64,000 nucleotides of DNA, from contig JADJRG010000029.1 of the NCBI GenBank assembly GCA_016712315.1, positions 806,001-870,000 of the forward strand, in the 5' to 3' direction. Numbering within the stretch: the first letter of the stretch is position 1; the number at the start of each line of letters is the position of its first letter. The stretch is from Nannocystis sp. (lineage in GTDB: Bacteria > Myxococcota_A > Polyangia > Nannocystales > Nannocystaceae). The position numbers were made by a program, and so were the translations under genes. The notes beneath the pieces are model-generated. The model had not been told where the DNA came from. It searched no databases and saw nothing but the letters and a program-made list of their open reading frames with translations. Positions 25,487-33,335 of the stretch are shown here, piece after piece.

Positions 25487-27802
25487 TCAGTAGCGGTGCT
25501 TCGCGAGCGCCGCGAGCGTCTCTCGCAGGCTCTCGCGACTGTGTCGCTCGCGCGCCTCGCTCTGCCCCACACGCCGTTCGCCGAGCAGCACCGACATCGC
25601 CTCTCGAGCGAGCGCCTCGTCCGCCGGCTCCTGGCTGCTCGCTGGCCGCCGCTCGTCGGTGAGCAGCTCGAGCATGCGCGCGATCCCCTTCGCCACCGTG
25701 CTCTTCTGCTGGCGGTAGTAGTCGTCGCGGAGCCGCGCGAAGTAGTCGGTGAAGATCGAAGGGTAGTCAGGCTCCTCTTCGGGGTGGCTCAGCGCCCACG
25801 CGCCGATCCGTGACAGCACGTCCGCTCGGAACTCCGGGCCCGCCTTCGGATCCATCGTCCTCTCGAGGCCACCCATGAATTTCTCATCCGCCGTCGTCAA
25901 CGATCCCGTCACCGGATCGAAGAGCCGCTCGCGCTTGATGTGGTGAGACACGTGCACCACGTACTTCCGAAAGAGATCGCGGTACCTCGCCTCATCGACC
26001 AGCCCCATCGCCTCGCGCACCTCTGCGTCCGACAGATCGAGCCAGCGCTCCCACGCCGCGTCCGTCACGCTGCCTGCCCCATCGAGCAGGTGAAACCCCT
26101 TGCCCTGCGGCGGCACCTGCATCCAGTGGTGATTGGCCGAGTCCGCGAGGAAGCGTCGGAGCTCGCGGAACAGCCGCGGCACGGTGATCGATCGCAGCCC
26201 CGGCTCCGCGGCCACCGCCAGCAGCACGCGCTTCAGATCGCGCACGCTGGCCCCGCACGACCCTTCATAGTCGCCGAGCGGCTGCTCCCCGACGCCGATC
26301 ATCGGAAAGCGCTCGCGGTGCAGCTCGGGCACCGCCGCCAGCAGCTCACGCGCCTCTTCGCTCGTCAGCCCCTGCGGCACTCGTCCGTACGCGTACAGAT
26401 CTGCCTTAGCCAGCGGCGTCAGCCGCTCGAGCACCCCTCGCACCTTCGCGACATACGACTGAGGGTTCGGCGGGCGCAGCCGGGTCATCACCCCCCACAG
26501 CGCCAGGATCGCCGTCACGTGCGGCGCGATGTGGATCCCGCGCAGGAGATCGCCGACCTGCTCCGCATAGACCCTTCGCTCGACCCGGTAGTCGAGCAAG
26601 TACGGCACCGGGATCAGCTCCAGACGACCGCGCAGGCTCTGATACTCGCCTGCCCGTAGCGCCCGGAATTCGAGCAAGTTCAGGTCATTCGCCGATCCGG
26701 TGAACACCACGTCCAAGTTCAGCATCACGTGGTCGAGCGCCACCTGCCCGGACTCCGTCGCCGTCAACAGGTACTTGTAGTGCTCGTAAGGCCGCTTGAG
26801 CAGATCGCTATAATTAATCAGCCCCCGGTTCGCATCGACGAGATCGCCTTGGCACGCGTAGAGCACCTGAGCGCCGATGCTCGCCGGCAAGCTCGCGTAC
26901 GCCCGATCGCCCGTCACCGCGAACGAGTGCGCATCGGCGGTCTGCTTCGGCTCGACCGTACACAGCCCGCTTCGATAGGCCCGGCTCAGGAACAGCCGCT
27001 CCACTTGCACGTGCTGATACACCTTCCGCAGATCGCCGCCATAGCCGGTGAGCAGCGCGTCGAAGATCCGCCGGTTGCGGTGGCTGAGCGAGCCGTTCAC
27101 GATCACATCGCTCGCGACGAAGTCATCGCGGTCGCCGAGGAGGCCGGCCAAGAGGCGTCGCCGCTGCTGCTGTGGGATCAAGTAGATCGGCGGGTCCTTC
27201 AGCTCATCGCTCAACTTCGCGTCGATCGCCTCAGCGCGGATGTGCGCGAACGAGCCGTCGAGGAAGGGCTCGCCGAAGGGCGCCACACCGAAGCCGATCG
27301 ACCCGCCCCGCCCCGTCCGTGAGGGGAACAGCCACGAGAAGCGGTAGAGCGCGCCCGCGTCGGTGAGCGAGTAGGCCTCGAGCGCCCGCTGGATCGCCTC
27401 GAGCAGCGTCGTCTTCGCCGAGCCGTTCGGCCCGTGCAGCAGGATCATCTTGTTCACCCTGCCGATGCGCACGAAGCCGTCGATCGCCTCGTAGATCGCG
27501 CTCTGCGCCGCCTCTTGCCCGACCAAGCGGGGGCCGCCGTCGAATTCGCAGTCAAAGAGACGAAAGCGGCGCACCTTACCGCTCGGCGTGCGCACCTCAC
27601 GGCGACCGTAGTGATCAAACGCGTCGCGGAGATAACGAGCGGCGCTACGCGCGTGGATCTGCGGCGCAGCGCAGAGCAGATCGAACCACTCCTCAAAGCT
27701 CAAGATCCGCCGGGTCGCCGCGAACTCCTCGCTGACATCCCCGGCGATCGACTCGATCCAATCGTGCGGCTCGTACGGCTTCGGCGTGGGCGCGTCCGTC
27801 AT
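25487..27802 (-). CDS. prkA: PrkA family serine protein kinase / AAA protein
   Basis: A 771-residue cytosolic protein of the PrkA/YeaG family, with an AAA-like N-terminal half (Walker A GPNGSAKT, 124-131) and a C-terminal PrkA domain. Family signs include LSFEEWFDLL near the N-terminus, FTGSANDLNLLEFRAL in the middle and a kinase-like C-terminus with VHVSHHIKRERLFDPVTGSL. It is longer than the usual 630-650. PrkA proteins are stress- and starvation-linked; phosphotransfer by the family is debated, and AAA activity has also been proposed. Its usual partners (UPF0229/YeaH and SpoVR) are not adjacent. It is followed 20 bases earlier on the same strand by a small lipoprotein gene upstream. Start ATG 27802. 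Confidence 0.9.
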   Translation of the reverse strand: MTDAPTPKPYEPHDWIESIAGDVSEEFAATRRILSFEEWFDLLCAAPQIHARSAARYLRDAFDHYGRREVRTPSGKVRRFRLFDCEFDGGPRLVGQEAAQSAIYEAIDGFVRIGRVNKMILLHGPNGSAKTTLLEAIQRALEAYSLTDAGALYRFSWLFPSRTGRGGSIGFGVAPFGEPFLDGSFAHIRAEAIDAKLSDELKDPPIYLIPQQQRRRLLAGLLGDRDDFVASDVIVNGSLSHRNRRIFDALLTGYGGDLRKVYQHVQVERLFLSRAYRSGLCTVEPKQTADAHSFAVTGDRAYASLPASIGAQVLYACQGDLVDANRGLINYSDLLKRPYEHYKYLLTATESGQVALDHVMLNLDVVFTGSANDLNLLEFRALRAGEYQSLRGRLELIPVPYLLDYRVERRVYAEQVGDLLRGIHIAPHVTAILALWGVMTRLRPPNPQSYVAKVRGVLERLTPLAKADLYAYGRVPQGLTSEEARELLAAVPELHRERFPMIGVGEQPLGDYEGSCGASVRDLKRVLLAVAAEPGLRSITVPRLFRELRRFLADSANHHWMQVPPQGKGFHLLDGAGSVTDAAWERWLDLSDAEVREAMGLVDEARYRDLFRKYVVHVSHHIKRERLFDPVTGSLTTADEKFMGGLERTMDPKAGPEFRADVLSRIGAWALSHPEEEPDYPSIFTDYFARLRDDYYRQQKSTVAKGIARMLELLTDERRPASSQEPADEALAREAMSVLLGERRVGQSEARERHSRESLRETLAALAKHRY

Positions 27803-27822
27803 CGGCCGCTCATCTTACTTGA

Positions 27823-28356
27823 TTACTTCACGGCGACCTTGAACTCGATCTCCTCGGTGACCGGCGCGCATGCGTCCTCCTGGCACACCGCGAATTTGAG
27901 CTGCCCCGTGAACGAAGCCTCGCCCGCCTTCGCCGCTGTGAACTCGACGTTGAAGACCGCGCCGTTGTCATCCAAGCGCGCCGCGTCGTCCTTGCGCTGC
28001 TCGGCCTTCGCGACGCTCACGTCGCCTGGCGCAGTCACCGCCAGCGAGGTCGGATAGTCGAGGTTCATGTGCCACGGCGCCTTCGGTACGATCGACACCT
28101 TCACCGCGCCCGCGGCACCGGCCGCGACCTCTGCAGGCGGCTCGATCGCGAGGCTGTACCGATCGTCCGCCGGATCTCTGCCCTCGATCACCTTCACCGT
28201 CGGATCTGCGGCGGTCGGCGCGGCCGCGGTCTTGGGCGGAGTCGCGCTCTCGCTCGGGTTCTTCGCCGGAGCGGCCTGCTTCTCGCCCCCGCATCCGAGC
28301 GAGAGGGTGAAGGCGAGGCAAGTGCTGAGGCGGAGTGATTTCGAAGTGGACGACAT
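27823..28356 (-). CDS. Small lipoprotein with beta domain
   Basis: A 177-residue predicted lipoprotein. Signal sequence RLSTCLAFTLSLGC ends in a lipobox-like Cys, then an Ala/Pro/Thr linker of about 35 residues and a C-terminal Ig-like beta domain (YSLAIEPPAEVAAGAAG to VTEEIEFKVAVK). Two Cys in FAVCQEDACAPV likely form a disulfide. This domain resembles periplasmic thiol:disulfide-interchange accessory (DsbD-alpha-like) domains, which is only a suggestion from length and the C-x-x-x-x-C loop. ATG 28356 was chosen; the stop lies 20 bases before the prkA start, consistent with a shared transcript. Confidence 0.75.
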   Translation of the reverse strand: MSSTSKSLRLSTCLAFTLSLGCGGEKQAAPAKNPSESATPPKTAAAPTAADPTVKVIEGRDPADDRYSLAIEPPAEVAAGAAGAVKVSIVPKAPWHMNLDYPTSLAVTAPGDVSVAKAEQRKDDAARLDDNGAVFNVEFTAAKAGEASFTGQLKFAVCQEDACAPVTEEIEFKVAVK

Positions 28357-28379
28357 CGCGCGTGCTCCTTGTCCGCGCA

Positions 28380-31022
28380 TCATAGCCGATCAAAGCGCAG
28401 GTCGACCCCGCGGGTCACGCGGCCGCGCAGCACATCCGACGCCTCGCTGAGGGGCGCGAGCAGCGACTCCATCGCCGCGGGGGGCGCCGCCTCCACCCAC
28501 ACATCGCCTTCGGGCAGCCGCTCCACCCGCCACAGCCCGGCCGCGTCGCTGCGCGTCTCTGCCAGGATCTCTCCGCTCTCGCGGTGGCGGATCACGATCT
28601 TCGCCCCGTCCACTGGATCGCCGCGATCATCCCGGATCCGCCCCTCGATCGCCGCTCCCTCCTCGAGATCGACGACCACGCTCGCGCCGCCTGACTCGGG
28701 CCGTCGCACGCTGATCTGCTCGCGCACCCAGCCGGACGCCTCGATCGTCGCGCTCACCTCGCCTCGCGAGAGGCGCGTCATGATCGCCTCTCCAGCCGCG
28801 TCGGTCGTCACGATCTGCCCGTCGATCATGATCACCGCGCCGACCACAGGATCGCCGCTGCCTGCGGCGCGCACCACCACCGCCAGCTCCCAGCCGCGAT
28901 CGAGCCGCAGCTCCCGCAGTCGCCCGTCCGGCCGCGCCGCGATCTTCAAGCGCTCGCTCGTCGACGCGAATTCAGGGTGCTCCACGCTCAGCTCCGCCAT
29001 GCCCGGCGCCAGCCCCTCGAAGCTGAAGAGCCCGCGCTCGTCCGTATACGCGACCACGGCGCTCGCGAGCCCGTCCTCCGGCACGAGCCCCACTCGCGCG
29101 CCTACCAGCGGCTGCCCGTTCGTGTCGCGGATCCGCCCCTCGATCGCCCCCTCCGCCGGATCGAGCCGCAGCTCCAGATCCACGGCCCCCCGCTCCAATT
29201 TCGCCACCACCTTGCGCGGGATCATCCCGGGCGCCCGCAGGATCAGCGAGCGCTCGTCGCGATGCAGCCCCGCGTCGAAGAGCCCACGCTCGTCCGTCGT
29301 GAGGATCTGGCCGTCGTCCAGCTCCACCCTCGCGCCCGCGATCGGCCGGTCATTCCCGTCGCGGATCCGGCCCGTCAGCGGAAAACCTGTCCTTAGGACC
29401 AGGAGTACATCTCCGCGCACCTCCCCCGCCGACAGCGTGATCGTCACCAGCGCCGACGCCGCGTGCTCCGAGTGCAGCGCCCGCAGTCGGTACGACCCGG
29501 GCAGCAGTTGATCGAGCGCGAACACCCCCTCACGATCGCTCGCGGTCGCCCCCTCGACCCACTCACCGCCGAGCACATCATCAAAGAGCGGGATCGGGGG
29601 CACCACCCCTGTCGTCACCCCGAGCGCCCCGCCCGCGAGTCGCGCTGAGAGCGTCTTCGCCCGCACGATCGCCTCCCCCGGGCTGTACAGCACCTCGCTC
29701 TCGACCGTCACCCGCGCCTCAGCGACCGCCTCACCGCCCTCATCCACGACCCTGCCGAAGATCCGCGCCGGCCGGGTCAACGTCAGCGTCAGCTCGGGCA
29801 GCGTGTCGTCGCTCTGCACGTCCACCGCGATCGCCCCGCTCGGCAGGTACCCTGGCGCGTCCGCGTGCACGAGGTACGGACCCGGCACCACCGGCCCGAT
29901 CTGAAGCTGACCTGAAGGACCTGTCTCTGCGACCTTATGAAGCATACCGACGCTCGCGCCGCCGAGCGTCACCAGCGCGCCGCTCACCGCGCGCCCCTCC
30001 GGGTCCACAGCTCGCACTGGCACCCGCGCCGCCTCGATCAAGGCCAAGCTCACCGTCATCGTCGGCGACACGTTCTCCAGCGGGATCGACGCGTACTCGC
30101 GCTCCCCCGCGCGACGCGCCGGCGCCTCGGCGACCAGCCCGTAGATCCCGTCCGCGATCCCCTCAAACACGAAGACCCCGTCGCTGCCCACTGGAGCGGC
30201 GATCGGCGGCCAGATCGAAGATCCCTCGATCCACACCCGCGCCCGCGCGAGCGCCTCAGGCGGGCCCAGCACGTCGCCCGAGAGCCGGTACAGCCCGTCG
30301 AGCACGATCGTCGCGTCCTGCGTCGGGGCCACCGCGTCGAGCACGCTCAGCGCGAACCCCGGCCGCGACGCCTCCACCGTGATCGGCCCTGACGGCACCG
30401 TATCCAGGCGAAAGCGCCCCTCCTCGTCCGTCGTCGCGCGCCACGGCTCCGGCTCCCCCAGGTCAGGCCGCGGCCGCGCGCGCAGCGACACGCCCGACAG
30501 CGGCGCGCCGCGCTCGTCGACCACGATCCCCGCCAACACCGAGGCCGCGCCCAGCGCCACGGTCGGCGCCGCCACCGACCCGCCGAGCACGGGTCTGACC
30601 TCGAGGACAGCCCGCAAGTAACCCGGCGCCAGCACCTCGATCGCCAGATCAGGCGGCGCCTCCGCCAAGCTCAGCGCGTATCGCCCCGCCTGATCGCAGC
30701 GCGCCGGCGCCCCGATCTGCGCCCCTCCTCGCCACGCGATCGCCACGCACGAGGGCGCGGCGATCAATCGAGGCCCCTCGTCGTCCACAGCCTCCTCTTC
30801 ATGCGCCTCGACGAGCACCTCCCCGCGGATCAACGTCGGCGGCGCGACCTCGGGCACGAGCAGCGCGGCTCCGTTCGCCGTCGACGTCGCCTCTCCATCC
30901 TCACCCGCGCCCGCGGCCGGATCCCCACGCGCGCACAAGTCGAGCGCCAGCGCCCCGGCGAGCAGCGCCAACGCGGCGAAGCTGCCGATCCCGACCGCGA
31001 CCCACCGTCCCCGCACGATCAC
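28380..31022 (-). CDS. Membrane-anchored protein with about nine carboxypeptidase-regulatory-like repeats
   Basis: An 880-residue extracytoplasmic protein. The N-terminal helix WVAVGIGSFAALALLAGALALD is a signal or anchor, followed by an acidic spacer. Nine beta-sandwich repeats of about 80-95 residues follow, each with a G-x-V/I-x-D-x-x-G-x-P-x-x-GA-x-V start, for example IEGRIRDTNGQPLVGARV, and a T/S-D-E-x-G-x-F...L-x-P-G-x-Y-x-L end. Repeats of this CarboxypepD_reg/CnaB-like type form rod-like adhesins or structural fibres. No catalytic motif is seen. It sits just upstream of the lipoprotein gene (23 bases) and 2 bases downstream of ridA, so all may be one transcript. Confidence 0.85.
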   Translation of the reverse strand: MIVRGRWVAVGIGSFAALALLAGALALDLCARGDPAAGAGEDGEATSTANGAALLVPEVAPPTLIRGEVLVEAHEEEAVDDEGPRLIAAPSCVAIAWRGGAQIGAPARCDQAGRYALSLAEAPPDLAIEVLAPGYLRAVLEVRPVLGGSVAAPTVALGAASVLAGIVVDERGAPLSGVSLRARPRPDLGEPEPWRATTDEEGRFRLDTVPSGPITVEASRPGFALSVLDAVAPTQDATIVLDGLYRLSGDVLGPPEALARARVWIEGSSIWPPIAAPVGSDGVFVFEGIADGIYGLVAEAPARRAGEREYASIPLENVSPTMTVSLALIEAARVPVRAVDPEGRAVSGALVTLGGASVGMLHKVAETGPSGQLQIGPVVPGPYLVHADAPGYLPSGAIAVDVQSDDTLPELTLTLTRPARIFGRVVDEGGEAVAEARVTVESEVLYSPGEAIVRAKTLSARLAGGALGVTTGVVPPIPLFDDVLGGEWVEGATASDREGVFALDQLLPGSYRLRALHSEHAASALVTITLSAGEVRGDVLLVLRTGFPLTGRIRDGNDRPIAGARVELDDGQILTTDERGLFDAGLHRDERSLILRAPGMIPRKVVAKLERGAVDLELRLDPAEGAIEGRIRDTNGQPLVGARVGLVPEDGLASAVVAYTDERGLFSFEGLAPGMAELSVEHPEFASTSERLKIAARPDGRLRELRLDRGWELAVVVRAAGSGDPVVGAVIMIDGQIVTTDAAGEAIMTRLSRGEVSATIEASGWVREQISVRRPESGGASVVVDLEEGAAIEGRIRDDRGDPVDGAKIVIRHRESGEILAETRSDAAGLWRVERLPEGDVWVEAAPPAAMESLLAPLSEASDVLRGRVTRGVDLRFDRL

Positions 31023-31023
31023 C

Positions 31024-31440
31024 TCAGGGAGCGGCCGCGATCCCGTCGATCTCGATCTTCACGTCCCGGGGCAGACGCGCGACCTCGACCGTCGCGCGCG
31101 CTGGCGGGGCAGACGCGAAGCGTCGCGCATAGAGCTCGTTCACCGTCGCGAAGTCCTTCAGGTCCGCCAAGAAGATCCCGCAGCGCACGAGATCCGCGAA
31201 ACCCATGCCCGCGGCCGCCAGCACCCCCGCGAGGTTGTCGAGCACGCGCTCGGTTTGAGCGGCGACATCGCCCTCACCCACCAGCGCACCGCTCGTCGGG
31301 TCCAGCGGGATCTGCCCGGAGATGTAGAGCGTGCGTCCGCCGCGGACCAGCACCGCTTGGCTATAGGGGCCGATCGCCGCCGGCGCGGCCGTCGTCGCGA
31401 TGATCGTGCGTTCAAAGCTGCTCTCGCGGGTCTCACTCAT
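31024..31440 (-). CDS. RidA family enamine/imine deaminase
   Basis: A 138-residue RidA/YjgF protein that hydrolyses reactive enamine or imine intermediates, formed for instance by threonine dehydratase. Family landmarks are APAAIGPYSQAV, LYISGQIPLDPTSGALV and PARATVEVARLPRDVKIEID; the last contains the conserved Arg that binds the substrate carboxylate. Length is as expected. It is separated from the vWA gene by 71 bases that contain a perfect 12-bp hairpin, and from the next gene by 1 base. Cytosolic, forms trimers in known members. Confidence 0.94.
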   Translation of the reverse strand: MSETRESSFERTIIATTAAPAAIGPYSQAVLVRGGRTLYISGQIPLDPTSGALVGEGDVAAQTERVLDNLAGVLAAAGMGFADLVRCGIFLADLKDFATVNELYARRFASAPPARATVEVARLPRDVKIEIDGIAAAP

Positions 31441-31453
31441 CGACTCAGGCTAA

Positions 31454-31487
31454 CAAGATCGACGGCGCCGAGTCACCGTCGATCTTG
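31454..31487 (-). terminator. Perfect 12-bp hairpin between vWA gene and ridA
   Basis: CAAGATCGACGG (31454-31465) is the exact complement of CCGTCGATCTTG (31476-31487), loop of 10 bases. It lies 25 bases after the vWA stop and 14 bases before the ridA ATG. The T-run after it is short (TTGTTA), so it may be a partial terminator or attenuator of ridA. Confidence 0.6.
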
Positions 31488-31511
31488 CAGCCGCCGCGGG
31501 AGCTGACGCGA

Positions 31512-33173
31512 TCAGCCGAGCCCTGGGCAGTCGACGCTGGCCTTCTCGGAGAGCACACAGGTCGCGGTGACCGTCGATCCCGCCGGAGCCGGCCCGTCAC
31601 GATACAGCTTGAACTCGAGGTTCCAGCCGACGTCTTGGCACGCCTCCGAGAGATCGTCATCGGTCCCCGGGGTCAGCCCCTCGTCGTCGACCAGCGCCAC
31701 ATAGCAGGCGCTCACCCCCGCGGGCGGCGCCCACTCGCCGCCCGACTTCACGCAGAGCGGTAGCGACACCGAGCTGCCGTCGAGCAGCTCCTCCTCGATC
31801 CGGCACTCGGGATCGAGGATCGGCGTCGTCGGATCGACATCCTTGACGCACTCGGGCATACACGCCGGCTTGATCTGGTCGCGGATCTTGTCAGCGATCG
31901 CCTCCAGCGCCTTCGAGTAGTCGTCCTGGCAGATCGAGAACATGTTGCGATCCTCACCCACCTGGAAGGCCTCCGCGAACTCCCGCATACGCACCGGCGG
32001 CACCGCCGTGCCCTCGCCGAGCGTGCAGCCTGGCGCGATCCCGAAGTCATCGAGGAACGTCTGCGAGGCGACGCTGCTGTACGCGACCTCGCCGCCGTCC
32101 TCATAACCCACGGGCACCCCGCCGATCACCGCCACCAACACCTCCGCGTCGTTCACGATCCCGCGCTTCGTGTCCTCGATCTGCTGGAGTTGATTGATGT
32201 AGCGCGACACCGGGTGGAGCACCGCGTCAGCGTCGCTCGCGCCCGGCTGCCCCTTGACGTCGTAGTTCATCGGGTAGCAGTCGTCATAGGACGGGTCCCC
32301 GTCGCCGACGCACTCGACCCCGGCGCGCAGGCAGGCCGCCGAGGTCGGGAGCACCGCCTCGGGGCTGTTCCAGAAGACCTTATTGTCGATGAAGATCTCC
32401 TTGTGTGCGTCGTTGAACGAGCAGTCGAGCTCATCGGTCAAGAAGACCACGCTGAGCAGCGCCTGATCGCGGAGGAAGCCGAAGTTCGCCTCCCCGTTGG
32501 TCTCCGCCTTCACGAGCGCCTTGTACATCGACTCGAGGTGCGACTCGAAGCCGCAGCCGGCGACCCCTTGCGGTCCGAAGCATTGGAACGCCTCGAGCGT
32601 GGTCACCCCGTCCGGCACGTTGGAGCGCCCCTCCACGCTCTCCAGCCATGGCCGCGGCTTCGCCACGGGATCGCGGTCGGTCGTCGTCGGCTTGATCGCC
32701 AGCTCCGCGCTGCTCTTGTCGCACACCTCGGTGCACGCGAACGCCGCGTCGAGCGGCGGATCGACCCCGTTGAACACGAAGTCGCCCTCCGCGACCCGAT
32801 CGACGCACGAGCTGAGCACCAGGTCGCCGTTCGACGGCTTCGTGTCGGCCTTCGAGCAGCGCGGGTTACCGACGTCCGTCGTCGTGATGCCGATCCGGTA
32901 GTTCGCCTTCACATCGGGCGCCTCGAGCACGTTGATGAACGCGCCGAAGTTCTTCGCCAGCAGCGCCTGCTCCTCGGCCATCGAGCCCGAGTCGTCGATC
33001 ACGAAGAGGATGTCGACGTCCTTATTGATCGCCAGCGCGACCCCGACCGTCTCGATCTGGGTGAGGTCGTATTTGACCTCCTTCACGGGGTGGGAGAGGC
33101 AGGCGAAGAGCTGAGGCGTCGCGATCGCGGCGCCACACAGGAGAACAAGACGGGAAGCGATCGACATCGACAT
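31512..33173 (-). CDS. von Willebrand factor A-domain lipoprotein
   Basis: A 553-residue lipoprotein. Signal sequence LVLLCGAAIATPQLFAC with lipobox Cys25, then a vWA domain beginning DILFVIDDSGSM; the metal-binding DxSxS set is Asp60, Ser62, Ser64. The domain carries several Cys (for example FLTDELDCSFND and LSICQDD-like stretches) and is followed by a Cys-rich C-terminal region ending ASVDCPGLG. vWA proteins with such Cys in myxobacteria act in surface adhesion or complex assembly, but no direct function is known. A strong GGAGGAA site lies at 33179-33185, 5 bases before the ATG. It follows the VIT-vWA gene on the same strand with a terminator between. Confidence 0.88.
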   Translation of the reverse strand: MSMSIASRLVLLCGAAIATPQLFACLSHPVKEVKYDLTQIETVGVALAINKDVDILFVIDDSGSMAEEQALLAKNFGAFINVLEAPDVKANYRIGITTTDVGNPRCSKADTKPSNGDLVLSSCVDRVAEGDFVFNGVDPPLDAAFACTEVCDKSSAELAIKPTTTDRDPVAKPRPWLESVEGRSNVPDGVTTLEAFQCFGPQGVAGCGFESHLESMYKALVKAETNGEANFGFLRDQALLSVVFLTDELDCSFNDAHKEIFIDNKVFWNSPEAVLPTSAACLRAGVECVGDGDPSYDDCYPMNYDVKGQPGASDADAVLHPVSRYINQLQQIEDTKRGIVNDAEVLVAVIGGVPVGYEDGGEVAYSSVASQTFLDDFGIAPGCTLGEGTAVPPVRMREFAEAFQVGEDRNMFSICQDDYSKALEAIADKIRDQIKPACMPECVKDVDPTTPILDPECRIEEELLDGSSVSLPLCVKSGGEWAPPAGVSACYVALVDDEGLTPGTDDDLSEACQDVGWNLEFKLYRDGPAPAGSTVTATCVLSEKASVDCPGLG

Positions 33174-33282
33174 GGGAGTTCCTCCAAGAAGTGGTTCTCA
33201 GAGGAGCAACACGTGATCCAGGAAGAAATGCTGAATAATTTCAATGTAATAGCGGGCGTCTGGCGCGAAAATAAAACAACGA
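33174..33282 (-). promoter_or_regulatory. AT-rich leader of the vWA lipoprotein gene
   Basis: The 110 bases upstream of the ATG at 33173 are clearly less GC-rich than the coding DNA on both sides and include ATTATT- and TTTTATTTT-type stretches. They hold the ribosome-binding GGAGGAA (33179-33185) and probably a promoter. No exact -10/-35 pair could be fixed. Confidence 0.4.
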
Positions 33283-33312
33283 GGTTGGCGAGCCGCGGAG
33301 GCATCGCCAACC
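33283..33312 (-). terminator. Rho-independent terminator after the VIT-vWA gene
   Basis: GGTTGGCGA (33283-33291) pairs perfectly with TCGCCAACC (33304-33312), loop of 12. On the minus strand the stem is followed by GTTGTTTTATTTT, a good U-tract. It lies 24 bases past the stop codon of the VIT-vWA gene. Confidence 0.85.
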
Positions 33313-33320
33313 CCGTTGGC
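33306..33320 (-). promoter_or_regulatory. Alternative hairpin overlapping the terminator stem
   Basis: GCCAAC (33306-33311) can also pair with GTTGGC (33315-33320) around a 3-base loop, using bases of the terminator stem. The two folds exclude each other on the minus-strand RNA. Confidence 0.4.
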
Positions 33321-33335
33321 ACCTGAGCGCGGCGC

